Source of the DNA: JANLSO01 sp031362405
GTDB lineage: Bacteria; Actinomycetota; Thermoleophilia; Miltoncostaeales; Miltoncostaeaceae
DNA length: 18,791 nt
Direction: 5' to 3'
NCBI GenBank assembly: GCA_031362405.1
Contig: JANLSO010000168.1
Coordinates: 1-18,791, forward strand
Below, in pieces: positions 1 through 6,724 of this stretch; the first letter of the stretch is position 1; each line of letters starts with the position of its first letter. Position numbers and translations under genes: made by a program. The notes beneath the pieces are model-generated. The model did not search any database, had not been told where the DNA came from, and saw only the letters and a program-made list of their open reading frames with translations.

Positions 1-78
1 ACCGCCCAGCAGCATCGCGATCCCCGGCAGCAGCAGCAGGCACCCGCACACGAGTGCAATCACTCGGCTCGACCTCAT
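1..78 (-). CDS. N-terminus of a small membrane or secreted protein (partial)
   Basis: Only the first 26 codons are inside the window; the rest lies beyond base 1. They read MRSSRVIALVCGCLLLLPG then IAMLLGG: a short basic start followed by a hydrophobic stretch, so a signal anchor or first membrane helix. A purine-rich ribosome site (GGAAGGAAA) stands just before the ATG. The start is 16 bases after the stop of the DUF6544 gene on the same strand, so the two are probably co-transcribed from the stress-type promoter at 1000-1025. The opening resembles small actinobacterial membrane proteins of unknown role; function cannot be assigned from this fragment. Confidence 0.6.
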   Translation of the reverse strand, partial: MRSSRVIALVCGCLLLLPGIAMLLGG

Positions 79-94
79 GGTTTCCTTCCGTTGA

Positions 95-889
95 TCAGAA
101 GAACTCGGCGTGTTCGATCCGGCAGCGAAAGAACTCGCCCTGCGCCCATCGTTCGGTGCCGAGCCACCATCCGGCGCGCATCGTCGAGGGAACCGTGTAG
201 CCACCGAAGGTGGTCTCGGCCTCACACATCACTCCGAACGTGTGAATCTGGTGGGCATTCTTGTCGGGGCTGCCCCACCGGGGCAGCGTCACGGTGCGCA
301 GCGCTCCGTATTCGTCGACGTCGATGGTGACGTCGTGTGTGAAGGCGCCGATGGCGATCGTGGCGATCGCGCGGTCGTCGTCGATGCCGCTCCAGACGAC
401 ATCGGGCCCGAACGCAGCGCCGGGTACCAACGCAACAGCCTCGCTTGCATGGCGGCCTGCGGAGCTGCGGGTCGTGTCAGGTCCCGAGGCGGTCATGACG
501 GGCACGACGCCGAACATCCGCCAACGCATTTCGCCGGTCCCATTGGTGTAACGGTCGCTACCGCTGATCCGCATCGGGAAGCGACCCGCGGTCGCGGCCC
601 AGATGAAGCCATCCGGGGAGAGAATCTGATGCGCGGTAAACGACTTCCATGTGCCGATGCGGATCTCGCCACGCATGGTGAAGCGAACTGCACGTCGCAG
701 GGGCGTGCCAGGCGCGATCGCGTGGCGCAACCACCGCGCCACAGGGCTGGGTAGGTGCTCGAGCGCATCAGGATCGAACGCGACATCGCCGTTCGTGGTC
801 GATGCCTCGAGTTCGGTCCATGCATCACGCACGTTCGACGGCAAGGACCCGGGGCACGCAATCGCGGTTGTCGGCGCGGCGCTACTCAT
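95..889 (-). CDS. DUF6544 family protein
   Basis: A 264-residue protein without membrane segments. The run LPSPVARWLRHAIAPGTPL, followed by a GEIRIGTWKSFTAHQILSP segment and then FIWAATAGRFPMRISGSDRY, is what I recognise as the DUF6544 family, whose biochemical role is unknown. The end is rich in aromatic residues (GWWLGTERWAQGEFFRCRI). The ATG at 889 has no strong ribosome site, but it fits the family start and lies about 100 bases downstream of the predicted transcript start. A stress-type promoter at 1000-1025 and the shared leader motif at 959-979 precede it, so it can be expressed separately from the P-type ATPase upstream. The next gene follows after 16 bases. The family assignment is from memory of sequence patterns. 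Confidence 0.7.
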   Translation of the reverse strand: MSSAAPTTAIACPGSLPSNVRDAWTELEASTTNGDVAFDPDALEHLPSPVARWLRHAIAPGTPLRRAVRFTMRGEIRIGTWKSFTAHQILSPDGFIWAATAGRFPMRISGSDRYTNGTGEMRWRMFGVVPVMTASGPDTTRSSAGRHASEAVALVPGAAFGPDVVWSGIDDDRAIATIAIGAFTHDVTIDVDEYGALRTVTLPRWGSPDKNAHQIHTFGVMCEAETTFGGYTVPSTMRAGWWLGTERWAQGEFFRCRIEHAEFF

Positions 890-958
890 CTGTGACGGCC
901 CAACACCTGTGGCGATCCGTATCGCACCTCAACCCCGTGCCTCGCGTGCAAAATATGC

Positions 959-979
959 CGAGCTACCGGGGTCTGGGGC
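959..979 (-). promoter_or_regulatory. Shared 5'-leader motif, copy A
   Basis: In the transcript sense this copy matches the 21-base consensus (GCCCCAGACCCCGGTGGC then TCG) with one change: GGTAGC for GGTGGC. It begins about 21 bases after the -10 box at 1000-1005 and ends 70 bases before the DUF6544 start. Between the promoter and the motif is a 6-bp inverted repeat (GGTATC/GATACC). Three other copies occur in leaders in this window. Its role is unknown. Confidence 0.6.
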
Positions 980-988
980 AGTGCGGTA

Positions 989-3769
989 TCAAAGGGCGGA
1001 TACCCGATGCGAGGCCGGGCGAAACGCGATGGGGTCGCGACGTCGTATCCACAGGCGTCGCAGTTCGTCGCTGCCCCAGACGATCACGGGGAAGGTCGCC
1101 AACACGGCAAGCTCGGTCAGGCCGAGCGCGGCGGTGTGGAAGATGCCCTGCAGCGGGGGCAGGTAGATGACCGCGGCGGCGAAGACCAGCTCGAAGGCGA
1201 TTCCGGCGATGAGCAGCGGGTTCGAGAACACGCCGATCTCGCGCAACGAGGCCCGGTTCGTGCGCGACGCGAACGCGGTGCCCACCTGGCACGCGGTGAT
1301 GCCCGCGAACGACATCGTCGTCGCCGTCAGATAGACGTCATGCAGGGGTGCTCCCGTGCCGGTGGGATCGCCAAACGACCATCCGCCGCGCGTCAGCACG
1401 AAGAAGAAGCCGCCGGCCACCAGAGCCGCTTCGAGGAGCCCCAGCCACAACCACGCCCGGATCAGCATGGCGCCGGTCAGGAGCCCACTCTTGCGCGAGC
1501 GCGGTGGTTGGTCCATCAGCCCGGGCTCCGCGGGCTCGCGTCCGAGTGCGAGCGCCGGCAGCGTCTCGGTGCCCAGGTCGATGGCGAGGATCTGCAGGGC
1601 AGTGAGCGGCAGCGGGATGTTGCCGCCGGACATGGCGAAAAGCAGAAATGGCACCATCTCGGGAGTGGCGTGGGCGAAGATGTAGGTGACGAATTTTCGG
1701 ATGTTGTCGTAGACCGTGCGGCCCTCTTTGACCGCCGCGACGATCGACGCGAAGTCGTCGTCTTCGAGCACCATGACCGCGGCCTCGCGGGCCACGTCGG
1801 TGCCCGAGGCGCCCATGGCGATGCCGATGTCGGCGCGGCGCAGCGCCGGCGCGTCGTTGACCCCGTCGCCGGTCATCGCAACGGTGTGCCCGGCAGCGCG
1901 CAGGGCGTCGACGATCCGTAGCTTCGCCTCCGGGGAGCTGCGCGCGATGATCAGCTCCGGTGAGTCGCGCAGGGCCTCGTCCAGACGGTCGTCGCTCAGT
2001 GAATCGAGCTGCGGGCCGGTCAGGATCTGAGGGTGCTCGCCGACGATGCCGGCCTCCCGTGCGACCGCGCCGGCGGTCAGGCCGTCGTCACCGGTGATCA
2101 CGATGATCCGGATTCCCGCGCGTTTGCAGTCGCCGACGGCGGCGGGCACCTGAGTACGCAGCGGGTCGCGCATCGCGATGAGCCCGAGGAAGCACAGCCC
2201 CGACTCGGCGGCCTCACGGTCGTCAGCGCGCTGCTCGGAGATGTCGGGTGCTGGGCGCATCCCAAAGCCGAGCACCCTCAAACCCGCGGCGGCGTAGGCC
2301 TCGAAGGCGACACGCACGACGGCGACGGCGCCGGGATCGAGCGGCCGCTCACTGCCGTCGGCGGCGCGCAGCGTGGTGCACCGCTCGAGCAACTCGAGCG
2401 GTGCACCCTTGGCGTGGAGCCACGGCTGGCGGTCGGGATCGACGTCGAGTGTCGCCATGCGCTTCAACCGGGCGTCGAAGGCGAACAGTCGGCGCCGCTG
2501 GGCATCACGTCCGCCCTGGATCGCGCCGACATCGACCCCCAGCTGGGCGGCAGCGAGAAGCAGTGCACTCTCGCTCGGATCACCGCTGCGCGACCACATC
2601 CCGTCGTCGCCGCGTGTCAGCGTGGCGTTGTTGCAGAACACCGCGGTGCGCAGCAGATCGGGCACCGGGCCGGTTGCCGGCGACACCCCATCCCCGATCG
2701 CGACCGTGTGGCCGTCTTGCCACAGCGACGTCGCGGTCATCCGCCCCTCGGTCAGGGTGCCGGTCTTGTCGGTGCAGATGACGTCCGTCGAGCCGAGTGT
2801 CTCGACCGCGGTCAGTTTCTTGACCAGCGCGTGGCGTGTGGCCATCCGCCGGACCCCGACTGCCAGCGCGAGCGTGATCGTCGGCAGCAGGCCCTCGGGA
2901 ACGTTGGCCACGAGCAGGCCGACCGCGAAGACGCCCGCGTCGGTGAGGCTGAGCCCACCGACCAAATACCCGAGGACGAAGAAGGTAACGCCGATCCCGA
3001 CCGCGACGAGCGCGATCAGTTGGGCGGCCTTGTTGACCTGCCGCTGGAGCGGCGACGGCCCGTCGACGACGCCCTGTGACAGCGCCGCGATCCGCCCGAG
3101 CTGCGTATGCATGCCGGTGCCGTAGACGACGGCCTGGGCGTCGCCACCGGTACACAGCGTCCCGGCGAACACGAGGTCTTCGGCCTCCAGGGGCGCGGCC
3201 GCCGGCCGTGAGCGTTCCGCGCTGCGCGTCACGGGTTGGGACTCGCCCGTCAACGGCGACATGTCGACCTCGACCGCGCCGGCGATCAGACGCGCGTCGG
3301 CCGACAGGCGGTCGCCCTCGGCGAGCAGCAGCAGGTCTCCGGGGACCAACGCCGCCGCGTCGATCTCGACCGGGTCACCGCCACGCCGAACACGTACGCG
3401 AGGGGGCAACAGGTCGCGAAGCGCGTCGGTGGCGTGCTCGGCTTGACGTTCCTGCGCGAACGCGAACGCGGCGTTGAGGAGGATCACCACGACGATCGCG
3501 ACGGCGAGCGCGGGCACACCGGTGGCCAGCGACAATGCCGCCGCCAACCACAAGAGCAGCGCCAGCGGGTGGGTGAACTGATCGAGCAGGCTATGCCACC
3601 ACCGCGGGCCGACCTCACGACGAATCTCGTTCGGCCCGAACTGGTGCAGACGGCGGGCGGCCTCGCGGTCGTCCAGCCCGCCCACCTGAGTGCGCAGGTG
3701 GGCGAGTAGCCGCGTCGCGTCTTCCTCGGGATCCAGGCGCGCGTCAGAGAGGGGTTCTGGGACGCTCAC
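989..3769 (-). CDS. Cation-transporting P-type ATPase (P2 type)
   Basis: A 926-residue ion pump of the P2 class, full length for the family. Visible in order: an N-terminal cation ATPase domain (residues 1-70), the actuator motif TGES (174-177), the M4 motif PEGLLPT (291-297), the phosphorylation site DKTGTLT with D334, the nucleotide-binding KGAP, TGDGVNDAP in the hinge, and C-terminal helices with ATPEMVPF (M5) and AIDLGTETLPALALG (M6). PEGLL and IDLGT resemble Na+/K+-type (P2C) pumps and their bacterial relatives more than the PEGLPA of Ca2+ pumps, so the ion could be Na+, K+ or Ca2+. The GTG start lies 17 bases after the previous stop, implying co-transcription with the membrane protein at 3787. 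Its last codons contain the promoter of the next gene. No broken motif is seen. Confidence 0.92.
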   Translation of the reverse strand: MSVPEPLSDARLDPEEDATRLLAHLRTQVGGLDDREAARRLHQFGPNEIRREVGPRWWHSLLDQFTHPLALLLWLAAALSLATGVPALAVAIVVVILLNAAFAFAQERQAEHATDALRDLLPPRVRVRRGGDPVEIDAAALVPGDLLLLAEGDRLSADARLIAGAVEVDMSPLTGESQPVTRSAERSRPAAAPLEAEDLVFAGTLCTGGDAQAVVYGTGMHTQLGRIAALSQGVVDGPSPLQRQVNKAAQLIALVAVGIGVTFFVLGYLVGGLSLTDAGVFAVGLLVANVPEGLLPTITLALAVGVRRMATRHALVKKLTAVETLGSTDVICTDKTGTLTEGRMTATSLWQDGHTVAIGDGVSPATGPVPDLLRTAVFCNNATLTRGDDGMWSRSGDPSESALLLAAAQLGVDVGAIQGGRDAQRRRLFAFDARLKRMATLDVDPDRQPWLHAKGAPLELLERCTTLRAADGSERPLDPGAVAVVRVAFEAYAAAGLRVLGFGMRPAPDISEQRADDREAAESGLCFLGLIAMRDPLRTQVPAAVGDCKRAGIRIIVITGDDGLTAGAVAREAGIVGEHPQILTGPQLDSLSDDRLDEALRDSPELIIARSSPEAKLRIVDALRAAGHTVAMTGDGVNDAPALRRADIGIAMGASGTDVAREAAVMVLEDDDFASIVAAVKEGRTVYDNIRKFVTYIFAHATPEMVPFLLFAMSGGNIPLPLTALQILAIDLGTETLPALALGREPAEPGLMDQPPRSRKSGLLTGAMLIRAWLWLGLLEAALVAGGFFFVLTRGGWSFGDPTGTGAPLHDVYLTATTMSFAGITACQVGTAFASRTNRASLREIGVFSNPLLIAGIAFELVFAAAVIYLPPLQGIFHTAALGLTELAVLATFPVIVWGSDELRRLWIRRRDPIAFRPASHRVSAL
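1000..1025 (-). promoter_or_regulatory. SigB/SigF-type promoter A (GTTT-N16-GGGTAT)
   Basis: On the minus strand GTTT (1022-1025) is followed after exactly 16 bases by GGGTAT (1000-1005), the full consensus of general-stress sigma factors of the SigB/SigF group. The site lies in the final codons of the P-type ATPase gene and points at the DUF6544 gene. The expected transcript start is near 993. Confidence 0.65.
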
Positions 3770-3786
3770 CTCGGTCCGAGACTGCG

Positions 3787-4371
3787 TTAGCCGATTGCCG
3801 GGCGGCTCTTATGGTGCGTAAACCGCGTGAGGTGAAGGCGCGTGGCCAGAGCGGGAACCAGGGCCGCGCCGGTGACGGCGAGCAAAACGGCCACCGCGAA
3901 CGCGCTGATGGCGACCCAGAACATGATCGTGGCCATCGTGCCCCAGCCCCATGCCGAGAGCAGCGAGCTGCGGAGCATCTGGCCCCGGTAGACCGAGTCG
4001 ACAAGGCCGCTGATGTCCTTACCCTTGGGATCGGTTCGCGCCAGGCTGCTGAGCTCGGAATAGGTGGTCAGGCCCGCGAGGCGGGGGTCGGTTTTGGCGG
4101 CCGCGTCGATCGATTCGATCACGTGCACCTGGATGTACTGGTCGGAGAACACCTTGGCCTCGGAACCGTTCGTTACGCTGGTGCCGCCGTACGACTGGAT
4201 GTCGGCCGGCAGGCCCGGGCTCCCAGCGGGAGCGAAGCTGATTTTCTGGCTGACGAGCTGATCGCGGACGTTGCTGTCGATGTACCTACTGCCGGCCAAC
4301 GTCAGCCCCCCTGCGACGACGAGAACCAGGGCGAAGATGAGTGCGGTGATGCCGATTGCTTTGCGGGTCAT
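3787..4371 (-). CDS. Two-helix membrane-anchored hypothetical protein
   Basis: A 194-residue protein of no known function. It starts MTRKAIGITALIFALVLVVA, a signal anchor, then has an extracytoplasmic domain of about 110 residues (VSQKISFAP, GLPADIQSYGG, FSDQYIQVHVIESID), and a second hydrophobic stretch near residues 135-165 (TMATIMFWVAISAFAVAVLL). Similar proteins occur in actinobacteria and are sometimes mis-named ring-opening dioxygenase LigA; nothing here supports an enzyme. I chose the ATG at 4371 because GAGAGGTG stands just before it and the signal anchor starts there; an upstream in-frame ATG at 4419 would add 16 polar residues. It ends 17 bases before the P-type ATPase start, so the two form an operon, probably read from promoter B through the slipin remnant. 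Confidence 0.75.
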   Translation of the reverse strand: MTRKAIGITALIFALVLVVAGGLTLAGSRYIDSNVRDQLVSQKISFAPAGSPGLPADIQSYGGTSVTNGSEAKVFSDQYIQVHVIESIDAAAKTDPRLAGLTTYSELSSLARTDPKGKDISGLVDSVYRGQMLRSSLLSAWGWGTMATIMFWVAISAFAVAVLLAVTGAALVPALATRLHLTRFTHHKSRPAIG

Positions 4372-4415
4372 GCGAACACCTCTCGTTTCGAGAAGCCGAG
4401 CCGGCACCGTGGGTG

Positions 4416-4726
4416 TCACGCTCGGCGATAAATGGCGACGTGGCGAGCCTCCGCGACGAAGGAGATCTCCACCGGCGTCTGCAGGTTGCGCAACTGCAGG
4501 GCGGGTGGGCCACCATCACGTCGGAGGCCCGGGCCAGCTCGCCCCGCGGCAAGAGCCTCACCCTCGGCGGCGATGATCTTGGCGCGCTTTTCGCGCTCGG
4601 CGTCGGCGTGGCGTGCCATCGCCCGCGTCATGCTGTCGGGTAGCCGGATGTCTTTCAGCTCGACCAGGCTCACCACGATGCCCCAGCCCTCTCCTGCAGA
4701 GAGGCATCACCCACGGCTAACAACAT
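4416..4726 (-). pseudogene. Slipin (SPFH/band 7) C-terminal remnant
   Basis: Reads VSLVELKDIRLPDSMTRAMA, then AEREKRAKIIAAEGEALAAG, which is typical of the helical region of bacterial slipins. The frame then shifts: ELARASDVMVAHP is found in a second frame, and ALQLRNLQTPVEIS back in the first, so two opposite indels are present near 4545 and 4508. The sequence after VEIS no longer matches slipins. The whole N-terminal SPFH domain is missing. Upstream there is only an ATG at 4726 with a good ribosome site (AGGAGACGGGGGA), opening an 18-codon frame that runs out of phase into the remnant. The promoter and leader before it look intact. Intact slipins are about 250-270 residues, membrane-bound and scaffold-forming. 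Confidence 0.8.
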
Positions 4727-4759
4727 TTCGTCCCCCGTCTCCTACATGCAGGGCATGTC

Positions 4760-4780
4760 GAGCCACCGGGGTCTCGGGCA
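4760..4780 (-). promoter_or_regulatory. Shared 5'-leader motif, copy B
   Basis: Matches the consensus with one change (GCCCGAG for GCCCCAG). It begins about 26 bases after the -10 box of promoter B and ends 34 bases before the ATG at 4726. One base beyond the motif is a perfect 5-bp stem with a 3-base loop (CATGC-CCT-GCATG, 4746-4758), just upstream of the ribosome site. Confidence 0.6.
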
Positions 4781-4805
4781 GCGCATCTCTTACTCTGAGG
4801 CTTGA

Positions 4806-4831
4806 TACCCGAAGCGGCGTTCTCCCAAACG
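4806..4831 (-). promoter_or_regulatory. SigB/SigF-type promoter B (GTTT-N16-GGGTAT)
   Basis: On the minus strand GTTT (4828-4831), 16 bases, then GGGTAT (4806-4811): a perfect match to the general-stress consensus. It points at the slipin remnant and, beyond it, the membrane protein and P-type ATPase, for which no nearer promoter was recognised. Confidence 0.65.
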
Positions 4832-4895
4832 CGTCGCGGCCGCAGCGCCAGGCGGACGGGCTCGGCGCCGCGGGAAACGTGGACGCGAGGAAGTG

Positions 4896-4936
4896 CTGAG
4901 GTTATGTCTGGTGCCAGACACCAGACATAACCTCAG
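4896..4936. repeat. Perfect 18-bp inverted repeat (41-bp hairpin)
   Basis: Left arm CTGAGGTTATGTCTGGTG (4896-4913), loop CCAGA, right arm its exact reverse complement (4919-4936). It is richer in A/T than its surroundings. Homology to the hydrolase gene stops right at the right arm, so it marks a junction. The inner part (GGTG, loop, CACC) resembles the palindromes of REP elements mobilised by Y1 (IS200-like) transposases. It could also act as a terminator of the broken operon. No second copy is in the window. Confidence 0.8.
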
Positions 4937-5992
4937 GGCGATCTCCTGGAGCTGCGGGTCGAGGGCGGTGAAAGTGTCCATGAACCCGGCGAGCAGATGG
5001 ACCTGGTCTACCAGGGTGTGCTCCGGGACGAAGAAGTTCTGCGAGAAACCGCCCTCGCCCTCGGAGTTGCCCGTGTGGTCGTACGGGTAGACCTCGTACT
5101 CGTAGGAGAGGGCGGTCTCGTAATCGAGGACCGACGGGTACGGCGGCGCGCCGATGTCGGTGAGGTCCGCGGCGAGCCCAACCCTGCCGGTCCTACGAGC
5201 CCACGCGAGCGTGTCGCGGTAGAAGATGCGATCCGTCGCCAGAGGGCTGACCATCTGGCCGGTTCCGATGAACGCCTGGTAGAGGTCGGGTCGGCGCTGG
5301 ATGGCGAGCACGCCGAGAATCGAACCCCACGACTGGCCGATCAGGTAGATCCGCTCCCGGCCGAAGCGCTCACGCAGAGCCCCCGGGACCGCCGACCAGG
5401 AACAGAAGAACCGGGTTCTCGGTGCTGTGACCGCGGATCATCATCGCCAGGTCGTGACCACCGATCGAGACCCGGGTGATCTCGGCGACGCCGCGGCGCA
5501 GGTAGAGGCCGATAGGTCGCCGTGAAGGGCGACACCCTCTGCTCGGGTCAGCCTGCGGGCGACTCCGGCGCCGATCGTCGCGCCAAAGAGCAGTGGAAGG
5601 AGCGAGGGCAGGATGTGGAAGCCGCGCCCGACCACGAAGGCGAGGATCCCGTACGTGCTGGCGTGGATGCCGTCCACGGTGGGCCCATCGGTGCCGACTC
5701 GGGCGGGTTCGTAGACGACCGCGAAGGCGGCCGGAGCGGCGAGCATCGCCCAGCGCGAGCGCATCAGCCGGCCGACGGTGGCGCCGACGGCAAGGCTGAG
5801 CGCGAGCGACCACAGGGCCCGCCCGCTGGTCAGCGGTCCGCGCGGCATCCACCACGCGGCGAGCAGCCCCCAGAGGGAGACAGCCGCGATGGCGAGACCA
5901 AAGCCGACGCGGCGATCGCGCCACGCCGGTCCCCGCGCGGCACCCCGACGGTCGCGGCCGAGTGGGCGCGTGCCATCTGCTCGGGCACTCAT
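4937..5992 (-). pseudogene. Alpha/beta hydrolase with N-terminal membrane domain, disrupted
   Basis: The ATG at 5992 overlaps the flavodoxin stop (ATGA), so the two were translationally coupled. The N-terminal part has three or four hydrophobic helices (VGFGLAIAAVSLWGLLAAWW; LWSLALSLAVGATVGRLM; ILAFVVGRGFHILPSLLPLL). Near 5520 the frame shifts to LYLRRGVAEITRVSIGGHDL, leading to NPVLLFLVGGPGG, the oxyanion loop (usually HGGPG). At about 5388 it hits a stop; the homologous protein resumes in another frame as LRERFGRERIYLIGQSWGS, with the GQSWG nucleophile elbow. The segment between, which normally carries WDQRGAGKS, is deleted. The coding signal ends at LDPQLQEI next to the hairpin at 4896-4936; the C-terminal part, expected to hold the catalytic Asp and His, is gone. 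So an enzyme of the proline iminopeptidase-like branch was lost by two frame-breaking deletions and a 3' truncation. Confidence 0.8.
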
Positions 5993-6483
5993 GAGTCGGA
6001 AAGGGCCTCCGCGATCTCCGAGGCCCAGTCACCGACGAGAACCCAGTCGCGGAAGTCGCCCTCGGGGGCGCGCACGGCGACCATGACCGCGCGCTCGCCG
6101 AAGCTCAGCAGGTGTTTGTCCAGGCGGCCCGCGAAGAGGCGATGCTCTCGCGCGCCGCTCGCCGCGACCAGCTCCTCTACATGTACGGCGTGCGCTTCGT
6201 CCGGATGCGGCGGTTCACCGATCGGCCCGCTGCTGAAAAGCCACACCGGGCGGCCGATCATGGCGGGGCCATGATCAGTGATGAACTGCGCCGCCGCATC
6301 CATCCACCGGCCCATGTAGACGGCGCTTCCGAGTATGAGGGCGTGGTAGGGGTCGAGAGATTGGACCTCATCGATCCGCCTCACGTCGGTCGCGATGCCC
6401 GCCTGGGCGAGGACGCGCCCGATCTCCTCGGCGATCTCCTGCGTCGCGCCGTGCTTGCTGGCTGATGCGATCAGAACGGTCAT
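5989..6483 (-). CDS. Flavodoxin domain protein (HemG-like)
   Basis: A 164-residue soluble protein with a flavodoxin fold. The FMN-phosphate loop is SASKHGATQEIA near residues 7-18, the second strand and loop are ALILGSAVYMGRW, and the third is VWLFSSGPIG; these are typical of the flavodoxin group that includes protoporphyrinogen oxidase HemG. It likely binds FMN and carries electrons; the partner is unknown. The ATG at 6483 is preceded by GGAGATGAG. It is the first gene of a unit read from promoter C and is followed without a gap by the broken hydrolase gene. A role in haem synthesis is not supported by the neighbours; a stress-related redox role fits the promoter but is inference. Confidence 0.85.
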   Translation of the reverse strand: MTVLIASASKHGATQEIAEEIGRVLAQAGIATDVRRIDEVQSLDPYHALILGSAVYMGRWMDAAAQFITDHGPAMIGRPVWLFSSGPIGEPPHPDEAHAVHVEELVAASGAREHRLFAGRLDKHLLSFGERAVMVAVRAPEGDFRDWVLVGDWASEIAEALSDS

Positions 6484-6585
6484 CTCATCTCCAGGATCGG
6501 TCGGCTCACTATCGGACCGGCTTCGGCCAATGGGCGCCTGCCTGCGATCACCCTCTTGCGCCCCGTTCGCGTGTGCACGGCACAG

Positions 6586-6606
6586 CGAGCCACCGGGGCC
6601 TGGGGC
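6586..6606 (-). promoter_or_regulatory. Shared 5'-leader motif, copy C
   Basis: Matches the consensus with one change (CAGGCCCC for CAGACCCC). It begins about 19 bases after the -10 box of promoter C and ends 103 bases before the flavodoxin start. One base beyond it is a perfect 5-bp stem with a 3-base loop (TGTGC-CGT-GCACA, 6572-6584), in the same place as in copy B but with different paired bases. Confidence 0.6.
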
Positions 6607-6624
6607 GGCGCCTACAGGCGGCGT

Positions 6625-6650
6625 ATGCCCGCTGTCGCGGCGTGCAAAAC
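6625..6650 (-). promoter_or_regulatory. SigB/SigF-type promoter C (GTTT-N16-GGGCAT)
   Basis: On the minus strand GTTT (6647-6650), 16 bases, then GGGCAT (6625-6630), one base off GGGTAT. It points at the flavodoxin gene, with a leader of about 135 bases. It lies back to back with the plus-strand site at 6696-6720. Confidence 0.6.
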
Positions 6651-6695
6651 GCGCTGAGACCCGAGGCCGGACTCGCGGGGTAGGAGAACGAGTGC

Positions 6696-6720
6696 GTTTC
6701 AGGCTCCACTGGTGGGGTAG
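6696..6720 (+). promoter_or_regulatory. SigB/SigF-type promoter E (GTTT-N15-GGGTAG)
   Basis: GTTT (6696-6699), 15 bases, then GGGTAG (6715-6720). The ATG at 6725 is only four bases after the -10 box, so a transcript from here would be leaderless or would start at the later ATG at 6743. This site has no copy of the shared leader motif. Confidence 0.45.
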
Positions 6721-6724
6721 CGCT

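Noticed and set aside
269..287. Perfect palindrome (8-bp arms, 3-base loop) resembling the leader motif
   Set aside because: It lies inside the DUF6544 coding sequence (LPRWGSP), has no promoter box near it, and matches the motif only in its GC-rich core.
1007..3079. Long plus-strand open frames opposite the P-type ATPase
   Set aside because: They are antisense shadows of a gene with all family motifs, as expected in GC-rich DNA.
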